Shown piece by piece: positions 25,876 through 34,079 of a stretch of DNA of 64,000 bases (position 1 is the first letter of the stretch; every line of letters begins with the position of its first letter). The stretch comes from Shewanella sp. Isolate13 (GTDB lineage: Bacteria > Pseudomonadota > Gammaproteobacteria > Enterobacterales > Shewanellaceae). Where the stretch lies: contig NZ_JAKEVD010000002.1 in NCBI RefSeq assembly GCF_022398325.1, positions 17,123 to 81,122 on the forward strand, written 5' to 3'. The notes under the pieces were generated by a model. That model saw nothing but the letters and a program-made list of their open reading frames with translations, did no database searches and was not told where the DNA came from. The position numbers and the translations under genes were made by a program.

Positions 25876-26576
25876 GTGTCGATAAACTCAGTATTCAATC
25901 GAACGATATCAGTCTGTTATCCCCCTTAAGTTTCTCGATTGCGAAGGGCGAAGTATTTGCAGTGGTGGGAGCCAGTGGCAGTGGCAAGAGTCTATTGGCA
26001 CAAGCATTACTAGGTCAGGTACCGAGTGGGTTTAGCTTAAGCGGTCAGGTGCTCCATAGCTGTGGTGATAGGCGAGTATTGGCGGCGCAGTCTGCTTCGG
26101 TACTCGATCCTTTAAGGCGAATTTCATCGCAATTAAGTTATGCCTTGAGTCGAGTGCCTAAGGGCGCTAAACGCAAGAGGCCTTTTCCACTGGCGGCAGA
26201 TATTACCCGTTGTTATCGTCATCAGCTGTCGGGCGGCATGGCTAAACGAGCATTACTGGCGCAGGCCTGTTGGCAGGCGAGTGAAATCATGATTGCCGAT
26301 GAGCCATGTTGTGGCTTAGATAGTCAGGCTGCAGAAGGCATCTATCAACACCTCGGCTACTTGGCTCGTAGTGAGAATGTGGCTGTGATGGTGATAAGTC
26401 ATAATTTAAGGCAGCTGCTTACTGTGGCTGATCGCATCTTGGTGCTGCGTGACGGTAAGCTGGTTGAGATCACTACCAGTGCCAATATTCGTAGCGGTGC
26501 CTGCGATAGTTATACACAAAGTCTTTGGGCTGCGTTACCGGAGCATTGGGGGTTAACAAATGCTAATGCTGCGTAG
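25869..26576 (+). CDS. nikD: Nickel ABC transporter ATPase NikD
   Basis: A 235-residue ABC ATPase. The start at 25869 overlaps the nikC stop codon; an earlier in-frame start at 25743 lies deep inside nikC and is rejected. Walker A is GASGSGKS, the signature is QLSGGMAKR, Walker B is IMIADEP, and the H-loop is VMVISHN. It energises import with NikE. It is slightly shorter than E. coli NikD. Confidence 0.92.
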   Translation: MLSVDKLSIQSNDISLLSPLSFSIAKGEVFAVVGASGSGKSLLAQALLGQVPSGFSLSGQVLHSCGDRRVLAAQSASVLDPLRRISSQLSYALSRVPKGAKRKRPFPLAADITRCYRHQLSGGMAKRALLAQACWQASEIMIADEPCCGLDSQAAEGIYQHLGYLARSENVAVMVISHNLRQLLTVADRILVLRDGKLVEITTSANIRSGACDSYTQSLWAALPEHWGLTNANAA

Positions 26577-27153
26577 TGGCTGTCTTCGGCGGCATAATCA
26601 AAGCATTCAGTTTCCCGATCTCAGTTTGCAGCGTGGTGAGGTTGTGGGGATCTCAGGCCCTAGCGGTGTCGGGAAGTCATCGTTAGCGAGTGTGCTCGCG
26701 GGAATGGTCACTGCCGATGTCGAGTTGCTTGAGCTGCCTGCAAAGCAAGTTAACCAAGCCAACCCTGTGCAGTGGCTGATCCAGCAGAGTGAGTTCGCCT
26801 TTAACCCTCGACTGACATTAGCGGCCTCGTTAAATGAGAGCTGGAAAGGCGATGGCTATCTGCCCCTGTTACAGGAATATGGTTTACAGGCATCTTGGTT
26901 AGCGAGGCGACCAAGCCAGTTATCTGGCGGTCAGCTGCAGCGCTTTAATTTGATCCGTGCGCTGGTGCCGACCACTGAGTATCTGATCTGTGATGAAGTA
27001 ACCGCCCACCTTGATATGGTGACCCAAGCCGAATTCTGGCAACAGCTGCTAGCCTGTGCGAAACGCCGCAACATAGGCTTGTTAGTGATCTCCCATGACG
27101 AGTATTTGCTCAAGGCTATCTGTCAGCGGGTAATTAACTGGCCGCAGGCTTAA
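26560..27153 (+). CDS. nikE: Nickel ABC transporter ATPase NikE (short form)
   Basis: A 197-residue ABC ATPase with Walker A GPSGVGKS, signature QLSGGQLQR, Walker B YLICDEVTAHLD and a late SHDEYLL switch. It overlaps nikD by 17 nt (or 11 nt from the second ATG). E. coli NikE is about 268 residues. This one ends soon after the nucleotide-binding core and lacks the C-terminal oligopeptide-transporter extension. All catalytic motifs are present, so it should be active. Confidence 0.88.
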   Translation: MLMLRSGCLRRHNQSIQFPDLSLQRGEVVGISGPSGVGKSSLASVLAGMVTADVELLELPAKQVNQANPVQWLIQQSEFAFNPRLTLAASLNESWKGDGYLPLLQEYGLQASWLARRPSQLSGGQLQRFNLIRALVPTTEYLICDEVTAHLDMVTQAEFWQQLLACAKRRNIGLLVISHDEYLLKAICQRVINWPQA

Positions 27154-27321
27154 TTAAGTTCACATCCCTTCCTAATCGTTAGCATTACAGAGCAATACGT
27201 TTGAAACTTTGGCTGGCGCTTATATAGTCGGCGCTTTTTTAACTAACAGTTATTTAGGCTCGGTGAATATTTTTGAGTGTGATTCTCACCTCAGTTTGCT
27301 CGAAAAATATCACCAATAATA

Positions 27322-27349
27322 GCAGTTATTGGCCTACGCCAATAACTGC
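27322..27349 (+). repeat. Perfect 11-bp hairpin upstream of the DUF134 gene
   Basis: GCAGTTATTGG (27322-27332) pairs perfectly with CCAATAACTGC (27339-27349) around a 6-nt loop. No T-run follows. It is 74 nt upstream of the DUF134 gene. A second, imperfect repeat (GTGAATATTTTTGAG with CTCGAAAAATATCAC) lies just ahead, near 27262-27313. Both are candidate operators for the DNA-binding protein that follows. Confidence 0.7.
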
Positions 27350-27422
27350 ATGACAAAGTAGAAGTGCAGCCAATTCAATCCAATGAATTAATTCCAACAA
27401 GATTGTCAGAGGACAGTTTGTT

Positions 27423-27719
27423 ATGTCTAGACCTAAGAAATGCCGCCACCTAAGTAGCTGTGTACCATGTAGCTTATTTAAACCCAATGGCATTCCATCG
27501 AGTGAGCTTGAGAAAATTCAGTTAGAAGCTGATGAATTTGAGGCACTCAACCTAGGGGATGTGCAAAAGCTGAGTCAGCTCGATGCTGCGGCATCAATGG
27601 GGATCTCTCGGCAAACCTTTGGTTATCTGTTGGCGAGTGCACGCAAAAAAGTGGCAACAGCAGTCACTCAAGGAAAGGCGCTTTTACTCCCTCAGAACCC
27701 TAAGAAGGATTTACTATGA
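27423..27719 (+). CDS. DUF134 (UPF0251) predicted DNA-binding protein
   Basis: A 98-residue protein with the family N terminus SRPKKCRHLSSCVPCSLFKPNG, whose Cys residues could bind metal or an Fe-S cluster, the ELEKIQLEADEFEALNLGD segment, and a sigma-factor-like helix-turn-helix (LDAAASMGISRQTFGYLLASARKK). The family nearly always travels with NifX/NafY-like proteins, and the downstream gene overlaps by ATGA here too. It is a probable local regulator of that gene. Confidence 0.9.
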   Translation: MSRPKKCRHLSSCVPCSLFKPNGIPSSELEKIQLEADEFEALNLGDVQKLSQLDAAASMGISRQTFGYLLASARKKVATAVTQGKALLLPQNPKKDLL

Positions 27720-28267
27720 TTATTGCTATTCCTATGAGTCGAGATCGTTTGGCGACTCACTTTACCAAAGCGCCAGAGATAGCTTTTTACGATGAACAAC
27801 TGCAATTAATCGCACGTTTTGAGAACCCCGCGGTGGGCGGTGGCTGCAGCGCTAAAAAGGCGATGCTAAACCTTATCATCGATCACAAAGCAGATATTGT
27901 GGTGGTGCAGCATATCGGTGAGCGCATGTTAGGCAAGTTGCTGGATGCGGGAATGAGTGTGAGCCAGACGGATAACACTATAGAACTGCCTGAGCTTATC
28001 TCTAGGGCGAAAGATCTGAATCACCGTTTGCTGAATGCTTCCCAAGGGCGAGCCTCATTGAACCATGAGAAGAAGGGCGGTTGTTGTGGAGGTTCATCGG
28101 GTGGTTGCGGCTGTAGCGGTGGCTCATCGGGCGGCTGTGGAACTTCCGGCGGCTGTGGTTGCAGCGGAAAAACCGCACCGACTAATAGCTTAGATCCAAG
28201 GCTGCTTAAGATACCATCGCCTCAGCAAGCTGGGGTGCAATACGCAGGTTTTAGAGTTATTAAATAA
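27716..28267 (+). CDS. NifX/NafY-like (dinitrogenase FeMo-cofactor family) protein with Cys/Gly-rich tail
   Basis: A 183-residue protein. The N-terminal about 105 residues form the compact dinitrogenase iron-molybdenum cofactor biosynthesis fold (IAIPMSRDRLATHFTKAPEIAFYD, NPAVGGGCSAKKAML, ADIVVVQHIGERM). A repetitive Cys/Gly/Ser-rich segment at about 118-152 follows (CCGGSSGGCGCSGGSSGGCG and onwards), encoded by near-identical repeated codons, and could bind metal. No nif genes are in the window, so a metal-cofactor or metal-handling role outside nitrogen fixation is likely. It is coupled to the DUF134 gene. Confidence 0.85.
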   Translation: MIIAIPMSRDRLATHFTKAPEIAFYDEQLQLIARFENPAVGGGCSAKKAMLNLIIDHKADIVVVQHIGERMLGKLLDAGMSVSQTDNTIELPELISRAKDLNHRLLNASQGRASLNHEKKGGCCGGSSGGCGCSGGSSGGCGTSGGCGCSGKTAPTNSLDPRLLKIPSPQQAGVQYAGFRVIK

Positions 28268-28388
28268 TATAAGCAGCTTAGGTATTAAACTTAATAATTG
28301 ATTGCGATAGCCCTTGGCGACTTTACATCTTGACGGAAATATCCGATGTTAGTAACGGCTGTGAGTGTTTTTTGACCAGGAGGGCGAG

Positions 28389-28712
28389 ATGGCTGTATTG
28401 GTTATGGGGTTTATCATTCTATTTGTGGGTTTGGCCTTTATGGGCTTGCCGGAACTGAACCGCGTACTAAAGCTACATGATAGGGCACTCTGGGAGCGTC
28501 TACTTGGGTCCCAAGGCTCATTTGTCTCCTCTTTTGATCGCACGACGCTGTTTATTTGGACGCTGGGGCGCGGGTTTGAAAACTGCGAGAATATCGATAT
28601 TCAGTATCAAGGCTTGTTGGCATATAAGCGGGCGATACGGGTGAAATATACGATTTTGACGGGAGTGTCTTTGATTATTATTGGCGCTGTCATCTCCTTG
28701 ATGGGAGCCTAG
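28389..28712 (+). CDS. Small two-helix membrane protein of unknown function
   Basis: A 107-residue protein I do not recognise. AGGAGG lies 6 nt before the ATG at 28389, which decides the start over 28365. A hydrophobic helix sits at each end (about 2-22 and 84-105), with a charged middle containing LHDRALWERLLGSQGSFVSSFDRTT in pieces and Trp/Phe residues. It is a single-gene unit with its own terminator. No functional inference is possible. Confidence 0.8.
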   Translation: MAVLVMGFIILFVGLAFMGLPELNRVLKLHDRALWERLLGSQGSFVSSFDRTTLFIWTLGRGFENCENIDIQYQGLLAYKRAIRVKYTILTGVSLIIIGAVISLMGA

Positions 28713-28742
28713 CTATTTAGCCAAGTCGCAGATAATTGAAAT

Positions 28743-28779
28743 AAAAAGCCGCAAACACCAAGGTGCTTGCGGCTTTTTT
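28743..28779. terminator. Terminator between the small membrane protein and the molbindin gene
   Basis: AAAGCCGCAA-ACACC and GGTGC-TTGCGGCTTT form a long stem flanked by A and T tracts, suited to both convergent genes. Confidence 0.9.
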
Positions 28780-28817
28780 ATTAAACAGTAGCTTACAGCA
28801 ACCGTTGGGTCGCTTGC

Positions 28818-29027
28818 TTAGTCTACAGCAACCATCACGTTGCTTGCCTTGATGATCGCGTATGCTTGACCACCAACAACTAGGCCTAGTTGCTCACAAG
28901 ATTTCTTAGTCACAACTGAAGTGATTTCAACACCCGGTGCTAGTTCGATAACAACTTCGTTGTTAACAGAACCTTCGTCGATTGATTTGATAGTACCGTT
29001 TAGTGTGTTACGTGCGCTGATTTTCAT
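28818..29027 (-). CDS. Molbindin (single Mop/TOBE domain), molybdate-binding
   Basis: A 69-residue protein consisting of one TOBE/Mop domain: MKISARNTLNGTIKSIDEG at the start, VNNEVVIEL in the middle, and TSVVTKKSCEQLGL followed by AYAIIKASNVMV at the end. Molbindins form hexamers that bind molybdate and act in storage or homeostasis. TATCCTTA upstream of the start (minus strand AGGATAT) serves as the ribosome site. It is a single-gene unit; no modABC genes lie beside it. Confidence 0.92.
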   Translation of the reverse strand: MKISARNTLNGTIKSIDEGSVNNEVVIELAPGVEITSVVTKKSCEQLGLVVGGQAYAIIKASNVMVAVD

Positions 29028-29310
29028 AAGTATATCCTTAATAATAAAGGATTTATTATAAAGAGCTTATCGCCAGATAGATATTAATTACGGACAATAT
29101 GTCGCATTTACTTGAATCTAGTCGTATTTGCTTATCCCAAATCTCTTTTTTTGAGATCTAGATCGTATCTAGTTAATTTTCAATGATTATTTCCTGACCA
29201 GCTTTAGCTAGCCCTTATGTTGTGGAAGCGGGGGGAATAGAGTGAAGCATGACTTAGTAAGTGCATCAAGGCTTAGGATTAAGCCTTGATGTTGGAAGGC
29301 ATTGCGGCGA
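29028..29310. other. Intergenic region with a 12-bp perfect hairpin
   Basis: The molbindin promoter lies at the left end. At 29264-29291 CATCAAGGCTTA pairs perfectly with TAAGCCTTGATG around a GGAT tetraloop, 20 nt past the rlmC stop codon on the minus strand. It is the likely rlmC 3' hairpin although no T-run follows. Confidence 0.6.
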
Positions 29311-30447
29311 TCAAGCGTCTTTAAGCAGCAGAACCAAGACTTCGAAATGGTCTGTATGGGGGAACATGTCGAATAGTTGCACTTTCTGAACTCGGTAGCC
29401 CTGAATAGTGGCTAAATCTTTGGCCAAGGTGTGTGGATTACAGCTTGAGTATAGGATGGCTTTAGGGGCGAATGCAGACAGTGACTGACACAAGCTTTCA
29501 CCAATGCCACGTCTTGGTGGGTTGACGATGACCACATCGGGCTTATCTTTGGCATCACAGCCTTGAGCAAAGCCAGTAGAGTCCAGCGCGGTAAAGCTAA
29601 CTTGCGTTAAGCCCATTGCTTCTGCCGATAGCTTGGCGCAGGTGATAGCTTCAGCCGAGATCTCGATCCCGGTTAATGCGCTATGTTTCGATGCACAGTG
29701 CAGGCCGAAACCACCGACGCCGCAGAATAGATCCCAAAGCGTATCGGGTTTAAGCTCTGCCATCCACTCTCGAGCCGTTTGATAGAGCTTGGCGGCGATC
29801 TCTGGGTGAGTCTGAAAGAAGCTCTTTGGTCGAATGAACAGAGGCACATCGTTAAATTGTTCTGATAAGCGCGTCTGTTCGGTGAGGAAAAGTTCCTCTT
29901 CCCCTTCGAGAATGGCCATATGTACCGGCTGAATATTTACCGATACCACTTTAATCTGTGGGTATTCCCTTAATAGCTGCGGTAGTTCTCGCTCTATACG
30001 CTCGATAGATTTGTGAGATCTGAGCACAAACCGTAGCAGGTATTCACCCTTGATCTGACTACGGGTGAGTAAGATGAACTTAAGCTCGCCTTTTACTTTA
30101 TCGACATTATAAGGCGGTATGCCCGCTTGGCGTACAAACAGCTCTAGTCGATGCAGTAGTTGCTGCATATCGGCAGGATATAAATTGCAATCACATAGGC
30201 TGACGGGCTCGCCCGTTGGGGTAACAATGCCTAAGATGGGTTGATGCGCCGCGCCAAGCACTACCATTTTAGCCTTATTACGAAAACCACTATCAGGACC
30301 AAACACAGGCTGGTGCCACTGTTCAACCTCGAAGTCGCTCAGTAGCTGGCTTAGTACTTGCGACTTAGCTGCAACTTGTTCTGGCATGGGTTGGTTTATA
30401 TGGCAGCAAGAAAGACACTGCTGCTGATCAAAGTGGGCACATTTCAC
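29311..30447 (-). CDS. rlmC: 23S rRNA (uracil747-C5)-methyltransferase RlmC
   Basis: A 378-residue SAM-dependent RNA methyltransferase. The N terminus holds cysteines for a [4Fe-4S] cluster ([12 protein letters not shown], plus a fourth Cys in SLCDC). The SAM motif is [14 protein letters not shown], the conserved NPPRRGIG follows, and the catalytic cysteine is in [13 protein letters not shown]. It methylates C5 of U747 of 23S rRNA. The start is a GTG with a weak ribosome site. Length and order match RlmC rather than RlmD, which has a TRAM domain. Confidence 0.93.
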   Translation of the reverse strand: MKCAHFDQQQCLSCCHINQPMPEQVAAKSQVLSQLLSDFEVEQWHQPVFGPDSGFRNKAKMVVLGAAHQPILGIVTPTGEPVSLCDCNLYPADMQQLLHRLELFVRQAGIPPYNVDKVKGELKFILLTRSQIKGEYLLRFVLRSHKSIERIERELPQLLREYPQIKVVSVNIQPVHMAILEGEEELFLTEQTRLSEQFNDVPLFIRPKSFFQTHPEIAAKLYQTAREWMAELKPDTLWDLFCGVGGFGLHCASKHSALTGIEISAEAITCAKLSAEAMGLTQVSFTALDSTGFAQGCDAKDKPDVVIVNPPRRGIGESLCQSLSAFAPKAILYSSCNPHTLAKDLATIQGYRVQKVQLFDMFPHTDHFEVLVLLLKDA

Positions 30448-30589
30448 TGATTGGGTACTCTAAAGCGTTGGAACGATAATATTGGCGACTACTTTTGCTA
30501 GCCTGAAGTGCACTATTTTAGTGCTTTTTTACTCAAAAATCGCCCTTTGTGAGAAAGAAGTCAGTGTTATTTTTTGCTGTTGAGCCGAA

Positions 30590-30615
30590 AGCAAAAGCGC
30601 AGCTTACGCTGCGCT
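30590..30615 (-). terminator. Terminator of the MFS gene (minus strand)
   Basis: AGCGCAGC-GTAA-GCTGCGCT (read on the minus strand), followed by TTTGCTTT, 24 nt past the MFS stop codon. Confidence 0.75.
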
Positions 30616-30638
30616 CTTTGTATAACACTAAGTGGCGG

Positions 30639-31808
30639 TTAACCGATTGCTGGTGTGTGGCCGCTGCGTGTGTTTTGTAGACTCTTAATCAACATATAAA
30701 TCGATGTCGTCAGCAATACTACAGCGAGATAAGTGATCAGCGAGTGCGCCGAGGTACTGCTGTGCTCTGCAATGACTGGCCCGAATACAGAGCCAACACT
30801 GTAGCTCAGTAGCATTAGCTCTGTCGCGGCAACGATCTTCTCCAATGCCATCGTCTCGCAGGCCAGTGAGATAGCAATAGGGTAGAGCGCAAAGCAGCTC
30901 GCGCCGAGTAAGAAATAACTTACGGTAATTATCGCAATTGAGGTGCCATCGGCGATACCAACGATACCGATAGTACCGAGTAGGCAAAATAGCGCCATCA
31001 ACAGGCTCTTACCGACTCTCGTCGATAGATAGCTCACTAAAGGTTGTACTAACATACCGCCTAAGATAATCACAGCCATTAAAAATGCGGTACGTTCGGT
31101 GCTGGCAAACTGACCATTGATATAGCTTGGCATTAGGCCATAAATAGGACCTAGTAACAGGCCCGATACTAAGCAGCCGATCACCGCCGGTAAGCTGATC
31201 TTTCTCACTTCACGCATGCTGATCTTCTCGTGCTCGAGACTTTCTGGCTGGCCTCTTTTGATTAAAAGTGGTGGCAAGATCGCTAACATGAGTAAGCCAA
31301 TAACCCAGAGGAAGGGGGTAACACCATTAATACCTAATGGCCCAATCGCTAGCTGACCCAGCGCAGTACCACCATAGAGGGATGTCATGTATAGGCCTAA
31401 GCGCTTAGCTCTTTGCTTTGCGCTATCAGCCATCAGTAGCCAAGACTCAACGACCACAAAAACACCCGCAACGGCAAAGCCGGCAAGAAAACGAGCGGCG
31501 AGCCAGACTGATGCTGTCGGTATAGCCAGCATCGCGACGATTGTCAGGGTCAACATGGCAAGAAAAAGCATCAGTGAGATTCTGTGGCCAATTTTAGCTA
31601 CGATTGTTTGAATGCAGGTTGTACCAACTAAGATACCTAGATAGAAGATGCTCGCTAACCATGCAACCAATGAGTTATCCATGCCAAATGATGCTAGTGA
31701 CAATGGAATAAGGCTCATCAGAAAGCCTGATGCGATAGCAAAAAACGATAAACCAGCAACAGGTACGAATGTACTGTTTTTGTGTGGTTTGCAGGCAGAA
31801 ATGTCCAC
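30639..31808 (-). CDS. MFS transporter (YcaD-like)
   Basis: A 389-residue, 12-helix major facilitator with ASFGMDNSLVAWLASIFYLGILVG in the first two helices, the FLAGFAVAGVFVVVESWL segment and a GLYMTSLYGG loop, as in YcaD-type carriers. It starts at a GTG preceded by AGGAG. The substrate is unknown. It is a single-gene unit with a terminator. Confidence 0.88.
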   Translation of the reverse strand: MDISACKPHKNSTFVPVAGLSFFAIASGFLMSLIPLSLASFGMDNSLVAWLASIFYLGILVGTTCIQTIVAKIGHRISLMLFLAMLTLTIVAMLAIPTASVWLAARFLAGFAVAGVFVVVESWLLMADSAKQRAKRLGLYMTSLYGGTALGQLAIGPLGINGVTPFLWVIGLLMLAILPPLLIKRGQPESLEHEKISMREVRKISLPAVIGCLVSGLLLGPIYGLMPSYINGQFASTERTAFLMAVIILGGMLVQPLVSYLSTRVGKSLLMALFCLLGTIGIVGIADGTSIAIITVSYFLLGASCFALYPIAISLACETMALEKIVAATELMLLSYSVGSVFGPVIAEHSSTSAHSLITYLAVVLLTTSIYMLIKSLQNTRSGHTPAIG

Positions 31809-32204
31809 CTTTATCTCCTATAGATTGATACTTTTAAAAGTTTAAATGTTGGTTTGAGGAGGCGGATTTTATGCTTTTAATATGGAAAGTAAAGTTTAAT
31901 TTATGTACTAAGAAATAAAAAACGATTTTTTAGATTTATTTGCTTCTATGCGCCTGATTTTTATGCGTTAAACTTTTATTTGTATTTGCTTAATTGATGC
32001 TGGGTTTTAGGATGAGGCTGACATTGGTTTCTAAGTTGTTTTGTCGCAAGGGATTTAGCTTTGTCGGCGCCTTGTAACTGTTATTTATAGTCCTTTGAGA
32101 GTCTGGTAGTTAATAGATGGTTAAAAAGGCGGGTTTGATAGCCGCCTTTTTACTGTTTGAAGCGTTTTGTCGCAGCAGATTTTTAATCCACAATCTAAAG
32201 CTGA
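31809..32204. other. Intergenic region; contains the terminator of the downstream methyltransferase
   Basis: A 396-nt gap. The promoter of the MFS gene lies at the left. At 32123-32151 AAAAGGCGG pairs with CCGCCTTTTT, a terminator for the minus-strand methyltransferase that ends at 32205, 54 nt away. The rest (31860-32120) is AT-rich without a gene or clear structure. Confidence 0.6.
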
Positions 32205-33242
32205 TTAGCTTAACTGTAGCGCTACAATCTTTAGTGGGTGATTACCATCAAATGATGGGAAATCGTTATGGCAGTCTAACCAAGTGTGCTGAGTGACTTC
32301 ACGCCCCTGTTTCTCAACGCAGCGCACTAAACTGTCAAACCAGGCATTGCGATCGACTTTGGCAACATTGTTACAGCAGACAATTGTGCCACCGGATTTA
32401 GTGGTCAGTAGTGCTGGCTTAAATAGGCTCTGATAGTCATTGATGAGATCGACGATGCCAAAAGGACTCTTGGCGTATCTCGGTGGGTCGAGAAAGACCA
32501 AGTCAAATTGAGTGGCACTTAGCTTTGGGTAGGAGGGAAGCTTTTGATTGCGACGACCACCGACTTTAAGGCCTGCCAACTGTCTTAAGGCTGGAAAGGC
32601 ATCGCTTTGGATAAATTCACAGACATCTTCAGCTTGGTTTAACGCCGCATTCTTACGACCCGCCGCTAGGGCAAATGAGGAGAAGTCGACGTTGACGACA
32701 CGCTTGGCACCACCGACAGCCGCAGCCGTGCCTATGCCACAGGTGTAGGAGAAGAGGTTTAATACGCTCTTGTCTGCGCTGTTGGCGGCAACATATTCAC
32801 GGCCTACACGCATATCTAGAAATAGCAGCGGATCTTGGCCTTCATGGCGTAACTTACTGGTAAACTGGATGCCATTTTCTTGCATCTGCTGTTCGCTCGT
32901 GGCGAAGCTCTGTAGCTCTTCTGGTAAGCGGTTTAATACTCGAGAGTTCTTGTCAGAGCGATCGTTGTAGATCACGGGAAGATCGGCGAGTTGAGTCAGT
33001 TGCTCTGTCACATCGGCTAGTTCATCATCGCTCAGCGATTGGTGAAAGGTTTGGATGAGCCAAGCATTGCCGTAACGATCGATATTGAGTCCATTACAAC
33101 CTTCTACGGTACCGTGAAATACGCGGTAACAATCGGTATCTTGTGTCTCTGCTTGCTTTAGAAATGCAGCACGCTTAGCAATGGCTTGGGTCAATGCTTG
33201 AGAAAGAGGTATAGCTGCTGGGTCCGATGTTGTGATCGACAT
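32205..33242 (-). CDS. Class I SAM-dependent RNA methyltransferase (RlmI/RlmK-like)
   Basis: A 345-residue methyltransferase. The start at 33242 (MSITTSDPAA) is preferred over 33320, which adds a hydrophobic stretch unlike a signal peptide. The N-terminal part resembles the PUA-less RlmI group (DCYRVFHGTVEGCNGLNIDRYG). The SAM-binding segment is LNLFSYTCGIGTAAAVGGA, and the catalytic motif is VFLDPPRYAKS. Related enzymes methylate C5 of a cytosine in 23S rRNA. The exact target is not decidable. It is a single-gene unit. Confidence 0.85.
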   Translation of the reverse strand: MSITTSDPAAIPLSQALTQAIAKRAAFLKQAETQDTDCYRVFHGTVEGCNGLNIDRYGNAWLIQTFHQSLSDDELADVTEQLTQLADLPVIYNDRSDKNSRVLNRLPEELQSFATSEQQMQENGIQFTSKLRHEGQDPLLFLDMRVGREYVAANSADKSVLNLFSYTCGIGTAAAVGGAKRVVNVDFSSFALAAGRKNAALNQAEDVCEFIQSDAFPALRQLAGLKVGGRRNQKLPSYPKLSATQFDLVFLDPPRYAKSPFGIVDLINDYQSLFKPALLTTKSGGTIVCCNNVAKVDRNAWFDSLVRCVEKQGREVTQHTWLDCHNDFPSFDGNHPLKIVALQLS

Positions 33243-33457
33243 ATATATTAGGCTCATTTGAAATAGTGTCAGAGGTGACGGCGCTAATGATAGCAAAAAT
33301 GCACCAATAAATACCCTCATTCTTCAATGGCGTTATCTAGGAGATACCTTTGGTGAGAGCATTGAAAATGGCGCCAAAGGGTTATTTCATTTGACTCTAG
33401 GCTGAGTTTGACTCAGAAATAGACAGGGTCTTTGTTGTTATCCATGGCAGAGGATAT

Positions 33458-34039
33458 ATGAAAGTCGTATTGGTACATGGCATCTTTAATACTGGGCATG
33501 TGATGCGCTTGCTGCAAAAGCGACTACAGCAAGCGGGCCACGAATGTTTTGCCCCCACGATTAGCCCCTTCGATGGGCGCTACGGTATAGAACATGCTGC
33601 CGAAAATTTACGGCAGCAGATCGACAGCGCTTTGGGTTGTGATGAACAGATAGTGCTGGTGGGCTTTAGTATGGGCGGTATTATCGGCCGTTATTACTTA
33701 CAGTCGCTAGATGGTGCTAGACGAGTGAGTCAATTCTTCTGTCTGTCGACTCCCCATAACGGCAGTTATTTAGCCTATCTGCCTTACCCGTCAAAAGGAA
33801 TTAGACAGCTAAGGCCTAACAGTGACTTACTTGTTGAGCTTGCTGAGTCTGAAATCGTATTAGAGGGAATAAAACTTTACTCTTATTGGACGCCCATCGA
33901 TTTTACGATTGTACCTAGCTCTAGCTCGTTCTGGCACATAGCCGAGAATCAGAGGTTTGTGATTATTCTGCATCTGTCGGTCATTTTTAGCCGACGCATC
34001 GCAAAAGCCATCTGTCATAATATTGTGGAAGTGCCATAA
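33458..34039 (+). CDS. Alpha/beta hydrolase (lipase/esterase-like)
   Basis: A 193-residue hydrolase. The N-terminal oxyanion-hole segment is VLVHGIFNTG, the nucleophile elbow is GFSMGG (Ser near residue 72), and STPHNGSYLAY follows. No signal peptide is visible, so it is probably cytoplasmic. GAGGATAT precedes the start. Related proteins act on lipid-like or carboxyl-ester substrates; the substrate is unknown. It is shorter than most lipases but the core fold looks complete. Confidence 0.85.
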   Translation: MKVVLVHGIFNTGHVMRLLQKRLQQAGHECFAPTISPFDGRYGIEHAAENLRQQIDSALGCDEQIVLVGFSMGGIIGRYYLQSLDGARRVSQFFCLSTPHNGSYLAYLPYPSKGIRQLRPNSDLLVELAESEIVLEGIKLYSYWTPIDFTIVPSSSSFWHIAENQRFVIILHLSVIFSRRIAKAICHNIVEVP

Positions 34040-34079
34040 GCTAAAGCTTGGTTCCTCTGTTTGTTGGCGCGGGAGAGGC

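Noticed and set aside
29264..29291. Standard Rho-independent terminator for rlmC
   Set aside because: The stem is perfect with a GGAT loop, but no T-run follows on either strand, so it is listed only as a hairpin.
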